From assembly GCF_001437605.1 (NCBI RefSeq), contig NZ_JQCQ01000017.1:1-36326 (forward strand): DNA of 36,326 nucleotides. The letters are read 5' to 3'. The notes under the pieces are model-generated. The model saw only the letters and a list, made by a program, of their open reading frames with translations, was not told the origin of the DNA and did not search any database. Position numbers and translations under genes: made by a program. Shown in pieces: positions 23,610-32,356 of the stretch (positions within the stretch are counted from its first letter, which is position 1; every line of letters begins with the position of its first letter). Source of the stretch: Pediococcus argentinicus. GTDB taxonomy: Bacteria > Bacillota > Bacilli > Lactobacillales > Lactobacillaceae.

Positions 23610-24038
23610 ATGGCAAAGTTGACATCCGAAATGAAGGATTTGATTTCACAAGCGTTTCCGTTTATTGCGACCGTTGATGAGGATGGAAATCCACAAATTG
23701 GTCCAAAGGGCACGCTGAGAGTCATGGACGATGAACATTTAATCTATAATGAGGAAACTGGGCGCCAAGCTTGGCACAATTTGCAGGCAAACCATAAGAT
23801 AGCCGTTGCCGTTCATCCTTATCCAGGTAAGATTGGGCTGCGAGTTGAAGGGTACGCAACAATCTATAAAGATGGCCCCGTATTTGAGGCGGCTCATCAG
23901 TATGCAGTGGACAATCAATTGCCTGATTTAATTGCAGCGGTTGTCATTTCCGTTGACCGAATTGTGAGTCTTAATGCAGGTCCTGACGCTGGTACAGAAA
24001 TCGCAAACGAACCAGTTTCAGATCAGTTTAAAATTTAA
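23610..24038 (+). CDS. Pyridoxamine 5'-phosphate oxidase-like FMN-binding protein
   Basis: 142 residues, split-barrel flavin-binding fold. N-terminal FPFIATVDEDGNPQIGPKGTLRV (residues 17-39) and VEGYATIYKDGPVFEAAHQY are typical of short PNPOx-like proteins, which are mostly flavin reductases or of unknown substrate. GGAGG ribosome site, own promoter and terminator, so it forms a single-gene unit. Confidence 0.85.
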   Translation: MAKLTSEMKDLISQAFPFIATVDEDGNPQIGPKGTLRVMDDEHLIYNEETGRQAWHNLQANHKIAVAVHPYPGKIGLRVEGYATIYKDGPVFEAAHQYAVDNQLPDLIAAVVISVDRIVSLNAGPDAGTEIANEPVSDQFKI

Positions 24039-24050
24039 TCAATAAAGCGC

Positions 24051-24082
24051 AAAAAGCCCAATTCGTCAGAGTTGGGCTTTTA
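24051..24082. terminator. Bidirectional terminator
   Basis: AAAAGCCCAA and TTGGGCTTTT pair around a TTCGTCAGAG-like loop, between the PNPOx-like gene and the SDR remnant. Confidence 0.8.
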
Positions 24083-24109
24083 TAACGCATAAAAATGAAA
24101 TTGAATTTT

Positions 24110-24705
24110 TTATTGAGCAGTATAGCCACCGTCGACGACAAATTCTGATCCGGTAGCGAACTTAGATTCGTCGGAAGCGAGGTAAACACAGATGTTTGCA
24201 ATATCATCAGGCTCACCGATGTGACCAACTGGTGTTAATTTTGTTTGAGCTTCTTCCATTCCTGGTTGGGCTTCCACTAGTGGTGTCTTGATGTACCCAG
24301 GGTGCACAGTGTTGACGCGCACGCCGTAACCTTGTTTTGCGGCATACAACGCTGCAGACTTGCTGAATAAGCGAACGCCACCTTTAGATGCATTGTAAGC
24401 AGCCAATAGTGGGTCACCGATGAATGGAGGACATGTTGATAATGGAGCCACCGTGGTCCTTCATTGCAATCATGCCGTACTTTGTTCCGTAGAAAACACC
24501 ATCCAAGTTAATTCCCAGCAATTGATGCCATTCGTCAGATGTGGTGTGCTCAACATCTTTCGCAATGGCGATACCAGCATTGTTGACAATGATATCAAGC
24601 TTACCAAACTTAGAAACAGTATCATCAAAAACTTCTTTAAAGCGAGCTTCATCAGAGGCATCTTGTTGCATATAGAGGGTGTTGTCACGCCGTTCAGACC
24701 ATCGA
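24110..24705 (-). pseudogene. Short-chain dehydrogenase remnant (R-specific alcohol dehydrogenase-like)
   Basis: The text closely resembles L. brevis R-ADH: LDIIVNNAGIAIAKDVE, LLGINLDGVFYGTKYGM, SIINMSSI, AAYNASKGGVRLFSKSAAL, RVNTVHPGYIKTPLVEA and a C-terminus GSEFVVDGGYTAQ. The N-terminal cofactor motif is absent: the frame fades at about 24700 where a universal-stress gene begins on the other strand. In addition about 7 bases are missing after MSSI (near 24425), shifting the frame between 24414-24671 and 24110-24451. Ser, Tyr (YNASK) and Lys of the active site survive, but no enzyme can be made. Confidence 0.85.
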
Positions 24706-24898
24706 GTGCTGTTTGACCGTCATCCTCGTTACGGAAGGCGATCCGGGCGAGACCATTGTGGAAGAAGTTATTCCAGCTGTCCAACCCGATTTGTTAGTGG
24801 TTGGCGCAGAGTCTAAAAAAGGGTTAGCACGACATTTTGGTAGCCAAGCAGCCTACATGGCGAAGTATGCTCCCATCACGGTAACTGTGGTTCGATAA
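24706..24898 (+). pseudogene. Universal stress protein, 3' fragment
   Basis: About 60 codons: VTEGDPGETIVEEVIPAVQ, then DLLVVGAESKKGLARHFGSQAAYMAKYAPITVTVVR. This is the end of the UspA fold with the GxxxxxGLxxxxxGSxxxxx nucleotide loop. The N-terminal half is missing at the junction with the SDR remnant, which points to a deletion that joined two oppositely read genes. Confidence 0.75.
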
Positions 24899-24901
24899 TA
24901 T

Positions 24902-24943
24902 AAAAAATGGATCAACGCTTTGATTGCGTTGGTCCATTTTATT
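24902..24943. terminator. Bidirectional terminator
   Basis: AAAATGGATCAACGC and GCGTTGGTCCATTTT pair around TTTGATT, between the usp fragment and the lipid kinase end. Confidence 0.85.
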
Positions 24944-24953
24944 TTGAGTTAAA

Positions 24954-25844
24954 TTATTTAGGTACCATAACTTGAACGAAGCCTTGCTCTACGCCCAGTT
25001 TGATGGGGAGTTGGTCACTAGGATCACCATCAATTCGAGTTTCAACCTTCAAGTGTGAATCAACGGCAGAAATTTCAGCTTCCTGAGCGGTAAGTTGATC
25101 AACATCTTTGATATCCCGAAAACGTCCAGTTAAGAAATAACTTATGTATCCTAAAAGACGCATGAATGAAAAATGTTTCAGGATAACTAAGTGAATTTTC
25201 CCATCTGCTGGAGATGCAGATGTATCAAAATTAGTAAAACCACCCACTGAGTTGGTAGTGGTTGCTAATAGAAAGCGCGTGCGATAGACATGGTTGCCAT
25301 CCGCAGTACTAACTTTAATCTGGTAAGATTTTTTAGCAATTAGCTGGCGAATTCCTTTACTCAAATAAATTAAAGGTCCCCATTTTTTCTTTTCATCTTG
25401 TCCGACATAGCGGGCCATATCAGCAAGGGTTCCAAGTGTAAGGCTACTAATGATGGCACGGTCTTCAGTATGGGCCAAATCCACAGCGAGGAGATGACCA
25501 TTAAGAATGGTATCAAAAGCGGCTTCTTCATCTTGAGGAATTTTGAGTGCTTTAGCAAAATTATTGACGGTACCACCAGGAATAATTCCCACTTTGACTG
25601 ATTTTTTAGCCTTAAGGAAGGCTGAAAACACGGTATTAATGGAGCCATCTCCGCCAATCGTAATAACTGTATCCAGTTGATCAATATGATCAACTACATA
25701 ATCGAGCGCTTCTTGACGACTAGACGTGGCCTTTAAGGTGGTTGATCGCTTCAATCGTTCAGCCGCTTGCTGAAAACGTTCAGCGATGGATTTATTATCA
25801 TTTTTTCCAGCATCTTCATTATAAATAACGGTATATTTAGGCAT
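24954..25844 (-). CDS. Diacylglycerol/lipid kinase family protein
   Basis: 296 residues, DagK/YegS family: ATP-dependent phosphorylation of diacylglycerol or a related lipid at the membrane. It shows YTVIYNEDAGKN near the N-terminus, the nucleotide loop TVITIGGDGSINTVF (about residues 58-72), and GIIPGGTVNNFAKAL. The C-terminal beta-sandwich ends RIDGDPSDQLPIKLGVEQGFVQVMVPK. Full family length; start with GGAGG-like AGGAGGC. It sits directly after a decayed LysR regulator on the same strand. Confidence 0.9.
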   Translation of the reverse strand: MPKYTVIYNEDAGKNDNKSIAERFQQAAERLKRSTTLKATSSRQEALDYVVDHIDQLDTVITIGGDGSINTVFSAFLKAKKSVKVGIIPGGTVNNFAKALKIPQDEEAAFDTILNGHLLAVDLAHTEDRAIISSLTLGTLADMARYVGQDEKKKWGPLIYLSKGIRQLIAKKSYQIKVSTADGNHVYRTRFLLATTTNSVGGFTNFDTSASPADGKIHLVILKHFSFMRLLGYISYFLTGRFRDIKDVDQLTAQEAEISAVDSHLKVETRIDGDPSDQLPIKLGVEQGFVQVMVPK

Positions 25845-25862
25845 CAGAGCCTCCTTGTTGAG

Positions 25863-26545
25863 CTAAATTTTTTGTAAAGTATCTAAAAATAATCGATTTA
25901 AATTGGGTAAATTTCGATTTTTACTCCAAATGAGTGTGTTCGCTTCTGACATGTCAGGATTAAGCGGGCGGGCGAAAACCGCTTGCTGGTGAAACGTCCA
26001 CAAGTTGATCATATAAAAGTGCAATTGCTGCTCTCGTTTTGACTAGTAAACTACCATTAAAAGCCAAATTGAAAGTTCCCACAAAATTAAGTTGATCATA
26101 AAGGGTGTTACTCCATTTTTGGAATAAACCGTGTTTGTAAGCCTGACGCGAAGTAATTAAAGGACGACCGACTAGATCAATTGGTCGGATTTTTTCCTGT
26201 TGGGCGAACGGTTCATCTGCTCGCATGATGGCGCACCAATGATTTTTAGCTGGTAAAACCAAAGTGTTGTAATTATTAAGAGGGCGATTTCCCTTAATAA
26301 TGCCAAATTCTAAAATGCCTGCATCGAGGTCAGCTAAGATGGGTTCCTCATCCGCACTCCGAAGATTAACACGAACATCGGGGTATTGACGCATGATTTG
26401 CTGGGCCGTCTCCATGACTGGCATAATCCCCACACTTTCTCCTGCTCCAATGTCGAGCGCCCCACTAACTACATCTTGTTTTTGTAAGTTATAAGTAGTT
26501 TTATCAACTAAACCAATAATTTGTAGCGACCGTTCTAAACAGTTG
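25863..26545 (-). pseudogene. LysR-family regulator, broken at both ends
   Basis: Recognisable are the linker (RSLQIIGLVDKTTYNLQKQD), SGALDIGAGESVGIMPVME, and the effector domain (LADLDAGILEFGIIKG, LVLPAKNHWCAIMR, LVGRPLITSRQA). The N-terminal helix-turn-helix is missing upstream of about 26545, and a one-base slip near 25965 (in SPASG...) moves the C-terminus (RPLNPDMSEANTLIWSKN) to another frame ending at 25863. Its usual targets would include the adjacent gene, but it can no longer bind DNA. Confidence 0.8.
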
Positions 26546-26685
26546 TGGCTCCTTTTATTTCTTATCTATAACTGAAATAACATAATTTATGTTCATAAAC
26601 CATCTGACCATGAGAGGTGTATAGATGTTCATCATCTGTTCATCCAAAATGACGAACGTGTGCTCAGATACCGCTTATTTAACAG

Positions 26686-27303
26686 CTATACCAACCGATC
26701 TTTAATATTAATTACTGTCTGCACCGATACACCGGTTTCAGCTGCAATTGCACGATAGCTAATTGGGGCACCGGTTGCTTTGTTTCTTAATTGATCAACG
26801 ATACGGCGGTAGATAAACCGTTTTTGTGGGTTAGGTGCGTCTGCGGCGTAAGCGGGCCGCGTCCCTCGATATTTCCCATTGGCTTTGGCGATTTCAATTC
26901 CTTGACGCTGGCGCTCACGAATTTTCTTCCGTTCCGTTTGGGCCATATAATCTAGCAGCTTGGTTAACAGGTCAAACATAAATTTATCCATATCTGAATC
27001 GCCAGTGCGCATCGACAGAAATGGCGCATCTAAGACTTCCATTTTAACTTGTTTGTCCCTGATCTGCTTGATGATATCACTGGCATCATCATAGTTACGA
27101 CTCAAACGATCCAAGGACGCAATGACCAGCGTATCGCCCTGTCGAACATACGCAATGGCTGCTTGTAATTCTGGTCGATTTTCGGTTGATTTTCCCGATT
27201 GCTTTTCTTCGAATATTTTTTCACACTCAGCTTTTTTAAGTGCTTTGATTTGACGTGCTAAATTCTGATCAGTTGAACTAACGCGGGCATACCCAATTTT
27301 CAT
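26686..27303 (-). CDS. Serine recombinase (resolvase), second copy
   Basis: 205 residues from the ATG at 27303, with GAGAGGAGA upstream; the GTG at 27306 is immediately before it. Catalytic region IGYARVSSTDQNLARQ, IASLDRLSRNYDDA, then the E-helix (KKIRERQRQGIEIAKA) and a C-terminal helix-turn-helix (ISYRAIAAETGVSVQTVINIKD). Only distantly alike to the 4493-5095 resolvase, so not a recent duplicate. A 15-bp palindrome, AACATAATTTATGTT, lies beyond its 3' end (26579-26593). Confidence 0.88.
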   Translation of the reverse strand: MKIGYARVSSTDQNLARQIKALKKAECEKIFEEKQSGKSTENRPELQAAIAYVRQGDTLVIASLDRLSRNYDDASDIIKQIRDKQVKMEVLDAPFLSMRTGDSDMDKFMFDLLTKLLDYMAQTERKKIRERQRQGIEIAKANGKYRGTRPAYAADAPNPQKRFIYRRIVDQLRNKATGAPISYRAIAAETGVSVQTVINIKDRLV

Positions 27304-27309
27304 CACGAC

Positions 27310-27470
27310 TTCTCCTCTCGGAATTTGACCCTACATTATCGGTAACAGATTAGACACTCAAATTAGACATTTTTAACAGATCCAAGAATTGCTTACCGTG
27401 CCCGATAGAATCTCAGTCTTTTCCTATATTCTTAGTATAACGTTTATTGTCCATTTAGGGTAAACTCTGA
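27310..27470. other. Region upstream of the resolvase; possible res site
   Basis: No gene. It contains a repeated TTAGACA (27350-27372) and inverted pieces TATCGGTAA (27338-27347) and TTACCGTGCCCGATA (27391-27405). A res site would be expected here, but the subsites are not clear. Nothing else is seen up to the promoter at 27575. Confidence 0.25.
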
Positions 27471-27574
27471 ATTTACAACTTTATCCGGATTAACTTAATG
27501 GCATTATTAGCAAAAGAACTTGGAAGAGTTATCAAGAGCTGATAATTTCTGGGCTTCAAACTGAAGATCAATTA

Positions 27575-27604
27575 TTGGTTAAATGACCAACATTATCATA
27601 TAAT
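27575..27604 (+). promoter_or_regulatory. Promoter of the DUF1304 gene
   Basis: TTGGTT (27575-27580), 18 bp, TATAAT (27599-27604), 26 bp before the start. The -35 is part of a small dyad TTGGT...ACCAA. Confidence 0.6.
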
Positions 27605-27630
27605 GATCAGAACAGATAGGGGATAAAACA

Positions 27631-28008
27631 ATGGGATTAATTATTAAAGCTATGGGTATTTTAGTTGCTCTAGAATTTATGTTTATTATGTATTTAGAAA
27701 CGTTTGCTACAACTTCTCAGCAAACAGGGAAAACTTTCCATATGACTAAGAATGACCTAACCAATTCGAATGTCCAATTATTATTGAAAAACCAGGGTAT
27801 TTATAATGGTTTAATTGGTATGGCTATCTTATATGCGGTATTCGTTTCCAAGAACATGTCTGAACTTCTATTAGGAATTATGATGTACATTATTTTAGTT
27901 GCATTATATGGCACAATTTCTAGCAAAAACATTAGCATTTTTTTTAAACAGGCCTCGTTAGCTGTTATTTTGCTTGTATTGTTATTATTGAGCTGGAGCC
28001 GTTTATGA
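27631..28008 (+). CDS. DUF1304 family membrane protein
   Basis: 125 residues with four hydrophobic segments (MGLIIKAMGILVALEFMFIMY, GLIGMAILYAVFVS, ELLLGIMMYIILVALYG, SLAVILLVLLLLSW). The NQGIYNGLIG signature in the middle (about residues 54-63) is typical of DUF1304. Function unknown. Start with AGGGG; own promoter. Followed by the IS3 remnant after 22 bp. Confidence 0.85.
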   Translation: MGLIIKAMGILVALEFMFIMYLETFATTSQQTGKTFHMTKNDLTNSNVQLLLKNQGIYNGLIGMAILYAVFVSKNMSELLLGIMMYIILVALYGTISSKNISIFFKQASLAVILLVLLLLSWSRL

Positions 28009-28030
28009 CACTCTCGTAAGAATCTTAGAT

Positions 28031-28120
28031 TGGATTGTAGTCAATACGTGAGACAGATTTTAAGAGAGATCAAGAACCGCGTTTAGCTTCCACAGCTCAA
28101 ATAAATCATTAATTTCGATA
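28031..28120 (-). mobile_element. IS3-family terminal remnant
   Basis: 90 bp from TGGATTGTAGTCAATACG on are identical or nearly so to the 22078 end of copy 2, then stop at ATTTCGAT where IS30 begins. The rest of this IS3 copy is absent beyond the IS30. Confidence 0.85.
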
Positions 28121-28121
28121 A

Positions 28122-29162
28122 GGTAGATTGCAAATTTAATCCGAATTTTTTGACAAATTGGTCAACATAACCTGGTAAGGTGTTTGCCAGTTAAGTACTT
28201 TAAGGGGGCGCTGGTTAATTTCGAGTAACGTCGTGGTTAAATCTTGAGCACTAATGTGCTCAAAACAAGTCCCCTTAGGGTAAAAATAACGTAAGTTCCG
28301 ATTAAATCGTTCATTACTGCCGCGTTCAGCTGGTGTGTAAGCATGGCAGTAATAGGTTGGAATACCGTATTGTGATTCAAATGACACTAGCTTGCTAAAC
28401 TCAGTGCCGCGATCGACAGTAAAGCTGTGTACTGGCCCCTTAAAAGTTGCCAGGAACTGCGTTAGGGCTTCATTAACAGCTGCTGCTGTCCGATCTTTTA
28501 ATTGATACGCCCAAAGAAAATGTGATTTACGATCAAGTAAAGTTAATAAAACGACCTTACTATGCCCGCGAGGGCCAACCACCGTATCTATTTCGAAATC
28601 ACCGATGCGGTTACGTTGGTTAATCATAATTAGTCGTTGGTCAATTGAACGTCCTAATGATTGATTATATTTAGAACGTTGGTCAAGGTTACGCCGTTGG
28701 CGTAGACCATGTTCAGGTAGGTCACTCAAAGAAAATTCAAATTTCCCCTGATATAGCCAATTGTAAATAGATTTAGTAGCTAGTTTAAGTTCATGAGCAA
28801 TCACTTCTGGTGACCAGCTTAGACGTAAATGGTTTAGAATGATTTGCTTTAATTTGGCATTCAATTTAGTTTTCCGACCACATCGTGCCCGCTTAGATTC
28901 AGCGTTCGCTTGCGCCAACTCAGCTTGATAAGGTTGACAGCGGGATAATTCATAAGAAATCGTGGACGGCGATCGTTTTAACTGCTCAGCCATTTGGGCA
29001 TTGGCCAGTCCTAGTTCACAAAAGGTTTCAATTTTAATTCGTTCAGAATAGGTTATACTAGACAAAAGATTAGCTCCTAAAAAATGGGTTTGTGGTAAAC
29101 ACCATTTTAAGGGAAGCTGTTTTTTTGTCCGAACAGTGTTCGGATTAAATTTGCAATCTACC
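28122..29162 (-). mobile_element. IS30-family element
   Basis: About 1041 bp with long matching ends (GGTAGATTGCAAATTTAATC on the left, its reverse on the right). It carries one intact transposase. Inserted in the IS3 remnant; no clean duplication at the flanks, so the far side has been deleted or recombined. Confidence 0.9.
28136..29065 (-). CDS. IS30-family transposase
   Basis: 309 residues. The N-terminal helix-turn-helix (KIETFCELGLANAQMAEQLKRSPSTISYEL) is followed by a second DNA-binding region, then the DDE core: Asp in GDFEIDTVVG, Asp in FTVDRGTEFS, and Glu in ERGSNERFNRNLR. The start is a TTG at 29065 with TAGGAG upstream (TAGGAGCTAATC). No defect seen; the only transposase in the window that looks fully functional. 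Confidence 0.92.
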   Translation of the reverse strand: MSSITYSERIKIETFCELGLANAQMAEQLKRSPSTISYELSRCQPYQAELAQANAESKRARCGRKTKLNAKLKQIILNHLRLSWSPEVIAHELKLATKSIYNWLYQGKFEFSLSDLPEHGLRQRRNLDQRSKYNQSLGRSIDQRLIMINQRNRIGDFEIDTVVGPRGHSKVVLLTLLDRKSHFLWAYQLKDRTAAAVNEALTQFLATFKGPVHSFTVDRGTEFSKLVSFESQYGIPTYYCHAYTPAERGSNERFNRNLRYFYPKGTCFEHISAQDLTTTLLEINQRPLKVLNWQTPYQVMLTNLSKNSD

Positions 29163-29403
29163 TTTCATTAAGGAAAGATGATGAGACTAAGTCAGCTGAT
29201 CTGACCGAAGTTCCATATTGTAAATCTAATAATACGAGCTGATAATCATTAATTTAACACATAGTAATCCACCGAGCTTAACTGGAGATATGTGTTCTAA
29301 TGGTTAGGCATAAAGTGAATATAAGAATTAATTCAAAATATTAGATGATCGGGTTACAACTTGAAGTTTTTAGTTAAAATCCCCAAAAACACGAACAACT
29401 GCC
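29163..29403. other. Gene-free stretch after IS30
   Basis: AT-rich, no ORF with a ribosome site, no repeat shared with other parts of the window. I see nothing specific before the glsB promoter. Confidence 0.5.
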
Positions 29404-29432
29404 TTGTATTGCCTACTTATTAAGTGTATATT
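29404..29432 (+). promoter_or_regulatory. Promoter of the second glsB
   Basis: TTGTAT (29404-29409), 17 bp, TATATT (29427-29432), 51 bp before the start codon. Confidence 0.6.
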
Positions 29433-29483
29433 GTCCTTGTAGTTATTATGGAACATTTGTTCCCAGAAAAGAAGTGAAAGTTT

Positions 29484-29732
29484 ATGCATTGGTTATGGGT
29501 TTTAATTGTTGGTGCAGTCATTGGAGCAATTGCTGGTGCCATCACCAATCGGGGCGCAGCTATGGGTTGGATTAGTAATATTATTGCTGGCCTAGTTGGC
29601 TCATCACTTGGTGAAGCGGTCTTAGGCAGTTGGGGGCCAAATATTGCTGGTATGGCCATTATTCCGTCAATTATAGGCGCGGTAGTGGTTGTAGCAGTTG
29701 TTTCTTTCTTTTTAAGCCGTAGCACAAAATAA
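29484..29732 (+). CDS. GlsB/YeaQ/YmgE family protein, second copy
   Basis: 82 residues, three membrane segments, about 80% like the 20020-20271 protein: shared GAIAGAITNRGAAMGWI and GMA(L/I)IPSIIGAV. Unlike the first it stands alone, without asp23 or amaP, and has its own promoter and terminator. Confidence 0.88.
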   Translation: MHWLWVLIVGAVIGAIAGAITNRGAAMGWISNIIAGLVGSSLGEAVLGSWGPNIAGMAIIPSIIGAVVVVAVVSFFLSRSTK

Positions 29733-29802
29733 TTTTTTGTTTCTGCAAATATTTATTGAAATTTTTGCAATTGTTTTAAATGAATCTATGACCGCTATTG
29801 GC

Positions 29803-29834
29803 TTGGCCAGTTACTGTAGTAACTGGCCTTTTTT
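29803..29834 (+). terminator. Terminator of the second glsB
   Basis: GGCCAGTTACT-GT-AGTAACTGGCC followed by six T. Confidence 0.85.
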
Positions 29835-29857
29835 AATAAATAAGTCACCTCAATTTT

Positions 29858-29877
29858 TAGTGTTCGAGCACTATAAT
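29858..29877 (+). promoter_or_regulatory. -10 box overlapped by a dyad, upstream of the sugar transporter
   Basis: TATAAT (29872-29877) is overlapped by TAGTGTTCGAGCACTA (29858-29873), symmetric at 14 of 16 positions. A repressor bound there would block the promoter. The -35 region is weak. Confidence 0.45.
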
Positions 29878-29911
29878 TATTATCGAGCTGAAAGAAGTGA
29901 AAGCATTAGCT

Positions 29912-31282
29912 ATGCAAAAAAGAAATGAAAGTAAATACGGGCTATTAAATTACAGTGTTTACGTCATATCTTTAGGAGGATTTCTATTTGGGTATGACAC
30001 TGGTGTAATCAACGGCGCTTTGGCTTTTATGAGCAAGACCAGTCAATTAAATCTTACTCCTTCCCGTCAAGGAATCGTATCAAGCTCATTAGTCCTGGGA
30101 GCTTGCCTTGGTGCATTCCTGTGTGGGAAGTATGCCGATAAATATGGCAGAAAGGTTACGCTACGTTGGGTTGCCGTTATCTTTACGCTTGCAACTGTAT
30201 GCTGTGCGTTATCAATCAACTATATCTTTATGACCGCGTTTAGATTTATTCTGGGGCTAGCTGTTGGTGCCGCCTCTAGTCTTTCGCCAATGTATCTTGC
30301 AGAAATATCTCCCAGAGAGGTACGTGCTAACAACGTCAATAAGAATGCAATATTTATAGTTTTAGGACAGTTAGCAGCATTTATTATGAATGCCCTTCTA
30401 GGTAGCCTATGGGGTGGTTGGAGTCCAATTTGGCGCGTGATGATTTTAATGGCGTGTGTCCCCTCTATTATGTTGTGGATTAATTCATTCAATATTGCTG
30501 GAAGTCCTAACTGGTTAGTGCAAAGAGGGCATTTAAAAAGAGCACGTAATTTAGCTCATCGACTAGGATTCAAAAAACAAACTACTAACCGAATCATTGA
30601 TGGGCACAAAAAAAGTATCAGAACAGAAACAAATTTAACTTGGAATCAAATTTTAACTAATAACCGCTTAGTCTACCTACTCTTAATCGGAATAATCATT
30701 GCCTTGATTCAACAAGTATCAGGAATTAATACAGTTATGTACTATGGCACTATCTTATTAGAAAAGGTTGGTATGGGCGAGCGTGGCTCTTTGTATGCGA
30801 ATATATTAATTGGTTTGGCCTCTGTCCTTGCTAGTATCTTTGGGACCAGAATAATTGCTAATCACAACCACTTAAAAATGCTAAAAATTGGATTAGTAGG
30901 CAATATTATCTTTCTAGCATTGTTGGGTGTTGTCATGCATACAACCATGCTGTCACGGGGAGTAACCAATACTTTGGTCCTAATAATGCTTATCCTGTTT
31001 CTAGCTAATCATCAAGGTATTGTTAGCCCTGTCACTTGGTTGATTATGGCCGAGATATTTCCTAATAGTGTCAAAGCTAGATTTATGTCAATTGCGACAG
31101 CAACTACATGGATTACTAACTTTTCAATTAGCTTAGTTTATCCATTGCTAATTAATGCTTTAGGAACAGCTACAGTCTTTTTTGTATTTGCCATAACAAA
31201 TGGGTGCAGTTTATTTCTTTCATTGACTGTTATTAATCAAGAAAAAATAAAAAAATCCTATCAGGAAAGTTCCGACAAATAA
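29912..31282 (+). CDS. MFS sugar porter
   Basis: 456 residues from the ATG at 29912, chosen because GAAGTG lies at normal spacing; the GTG at 29897 overlaps that site. Twelve membrane helices. Sugar-porter signatures: GFLFGYDTGVINGAL (helix 1), KYADKYGRKVTLR (loop 2-3), RFILGLAVGAASSLSPMYLAEISP (end of helix 4), QQVSGINTVMYYG (helix 7). Takes up a sugar or polyol such as inositol, xylose or arabinose by proton symport; the substrate cannot be set. Linked to the pyruvyl transferase by 21 bp, so an operon. Confidence 0.9.
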   Translation: MQKRNESKYGLLNYSVYVISLGGFLFGYDTGVINGALAFMSKTSQLNLTPSRQGIVSSSLVLGACLGAFLCGKYADKYGRKVTLRWVAVIFTLATVCCALSINYIFMTAFRFILGLAVGAASSLSPMYLAEISPREVRANNVNKNAIFIVLGQLAAFIMNALLGSLWGGWSPIWRVMILMACVPSIMLWINSFNIAGSPNWLVQRGHLKRARNLAHRLGFKKQTTNRIIDGHKKSIRTETNLTWNQILTNNRLVYLLLIGIIIALIQQVSGINTVMYYGTILLEKVGMGERGSLYANILIGLASVLASIFGTRIIANHNHLKMLKIGLVGNIIFLALLGVVMHTTMLSRGVTNTLVLIMLILFLANHQGIVSPVTWLIMAEIFPNSVKARFMSIATATTWITNFSISLVYPLLINALGTATVFFVFAITNGCSLFLSLTVINQEKIKKSYQESSDK

Positions 31283-31303
31283 AAATGAAATGAGGAAAAT
31301 AAT

Positions 31304-32326
31304 ATGGCCAACTTTTATATTAACCCTAATAACGTTGTAAACGAATTGCCTAAAAATGATCAGCCGAAATTTTTTATGTTTGGTGTTCCTAGCTACACCA
31401 ATCTTGGCGACCAAGCAATCTCATTAGCTGAACGAAAGTATATTGAAGCTGAGTTTCCTGAGTACCAATATATTGAAATAGTAGAGGAAGATGATGACGC
31501 TGCTATTCCCATTGTTAAACAATGCATAACTAGACAGGATATTGTTGCTTTTACTGGTGGTGGGAATATGGGCAATCTTTATCTTAATCACGAGCGAGCA
31601 CGTAGAAAAGTTTTTTCGACTTTCACTAATAACCTAACTATCTCATTCCCACAATCTATTCATTTTGAAGACAATGAAGCTGGAATTTATGAACAAAAGT
31701 TAAGTCAAGCAGCTTACCAAAAGAACCAAAACTTAGTGTTAGTAGCCCGAGATGCCCAAAGTTATCATAGAATGCAGACAACCTTCAACAATAAAGTTAT
31801 TTTTACGCCTGATATGGTTTTATATATGCAGCCTATGAATGAAAAAAAATTAACACGTCAAGGATCCTTATTTGTTCTCAGACGGGATAGTGAAAAAGTC
31901 GTTAAAGATACGGTTATTCAAAATATAAAAGCTTTGCTGAGCACCCACCAACCTATTGAATTTACGGATACTGTTTTAGACACAGTTAAGACGATTACGC
32001 CGAATACTCGCGAAGAATTATTTAAAAAAGAATTAAGTCTATTCTCAGGCCAAGAAATAGTCATTACTGATCGATGGCACGCAATGGTATTCTCAGTTCT
32101 CACAGGAACCCCTTGTTTACTAATGGGAAACAGTTATGGAAAAGGTAAGCACGCCTACTTTGATTGGCTAGAGCACATAAATTGGATCAGTTACACTGAT
32201 GAGGAAGATACAGCGAGAATTAAACAAGAAATAAAAGTGGTCATGGAAGCCAGCACTCACGCTTATGACCTCAGACCTGATTTTAAACAGTTACATGATT
32301 TAATTTCACTGGGGGTAGATCGGTAA
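31304..32326 (+). CDS. Polysaccharide pyruvyl transferase family protein
   Basis: 340 residues, GT-B-like fold of the PS_pyruv_trans family, which moves pyruvate from phosphoenolpyruvate to a sugar of exopolysaccharide or wall glycan. Marks: FGVPSYTNLGDQAISLAERK (N-terminal GxxNxGDxAI-type), VAFTGGGNMGNLY, LVARDAQSY, the C-terminal ITDRWHAMVFSVLTGTPCLLM with the conserved RxH, and GNSYGKG. GAGG ribosome site. Second gene after the MFS porter, ended by the hairpin at 32377. No glycosyltransferases stand nearby, so its acceptor is probably made by chromosomal genes. Confidence 0.88.
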   Translation: MANFYINPNNVVNELPKNDQPKFFMFGVPSYTNLGDQAISLAERKYIEAEFPEYQYIEIVEEDDDAAIPIVKQCITRQDIVAFTGGGNMGNLYLNHERARRKVFSTFTNNLTISFPQSIHFEDNEAGIYEQKLSQAAYQKNQNLVLVARDAQSYHRMQTTFNNKVIFTPDMVLYMQPMNEKKLTRQGSLFVLRRDSEKVVKDTVIQNIKALLSTHQPIEFTDTVLDTVKTITPNTREELFKKELSLFSGQEIVITDRWHAMVFSVLTGTPCLLMGNSYGKGKHAYFDWLEHINWISYTDEEDTARIKQEIKVVMEASTHAYDLRPDFKQLHDLISLGVDR

Positions 32327-32356
32327 TTTCCGGGTTTTAATAATAGTTTATAAGCC

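Noticed and set aside
24420-24716. 98-residue plus-strand ORF
   Set aside because: Antisense to the SDR remnant, whose coding trace is well conserved.
29420-29725. 101-residue minus-strand ORF
   Set aside because: Antisense to the second glsB.
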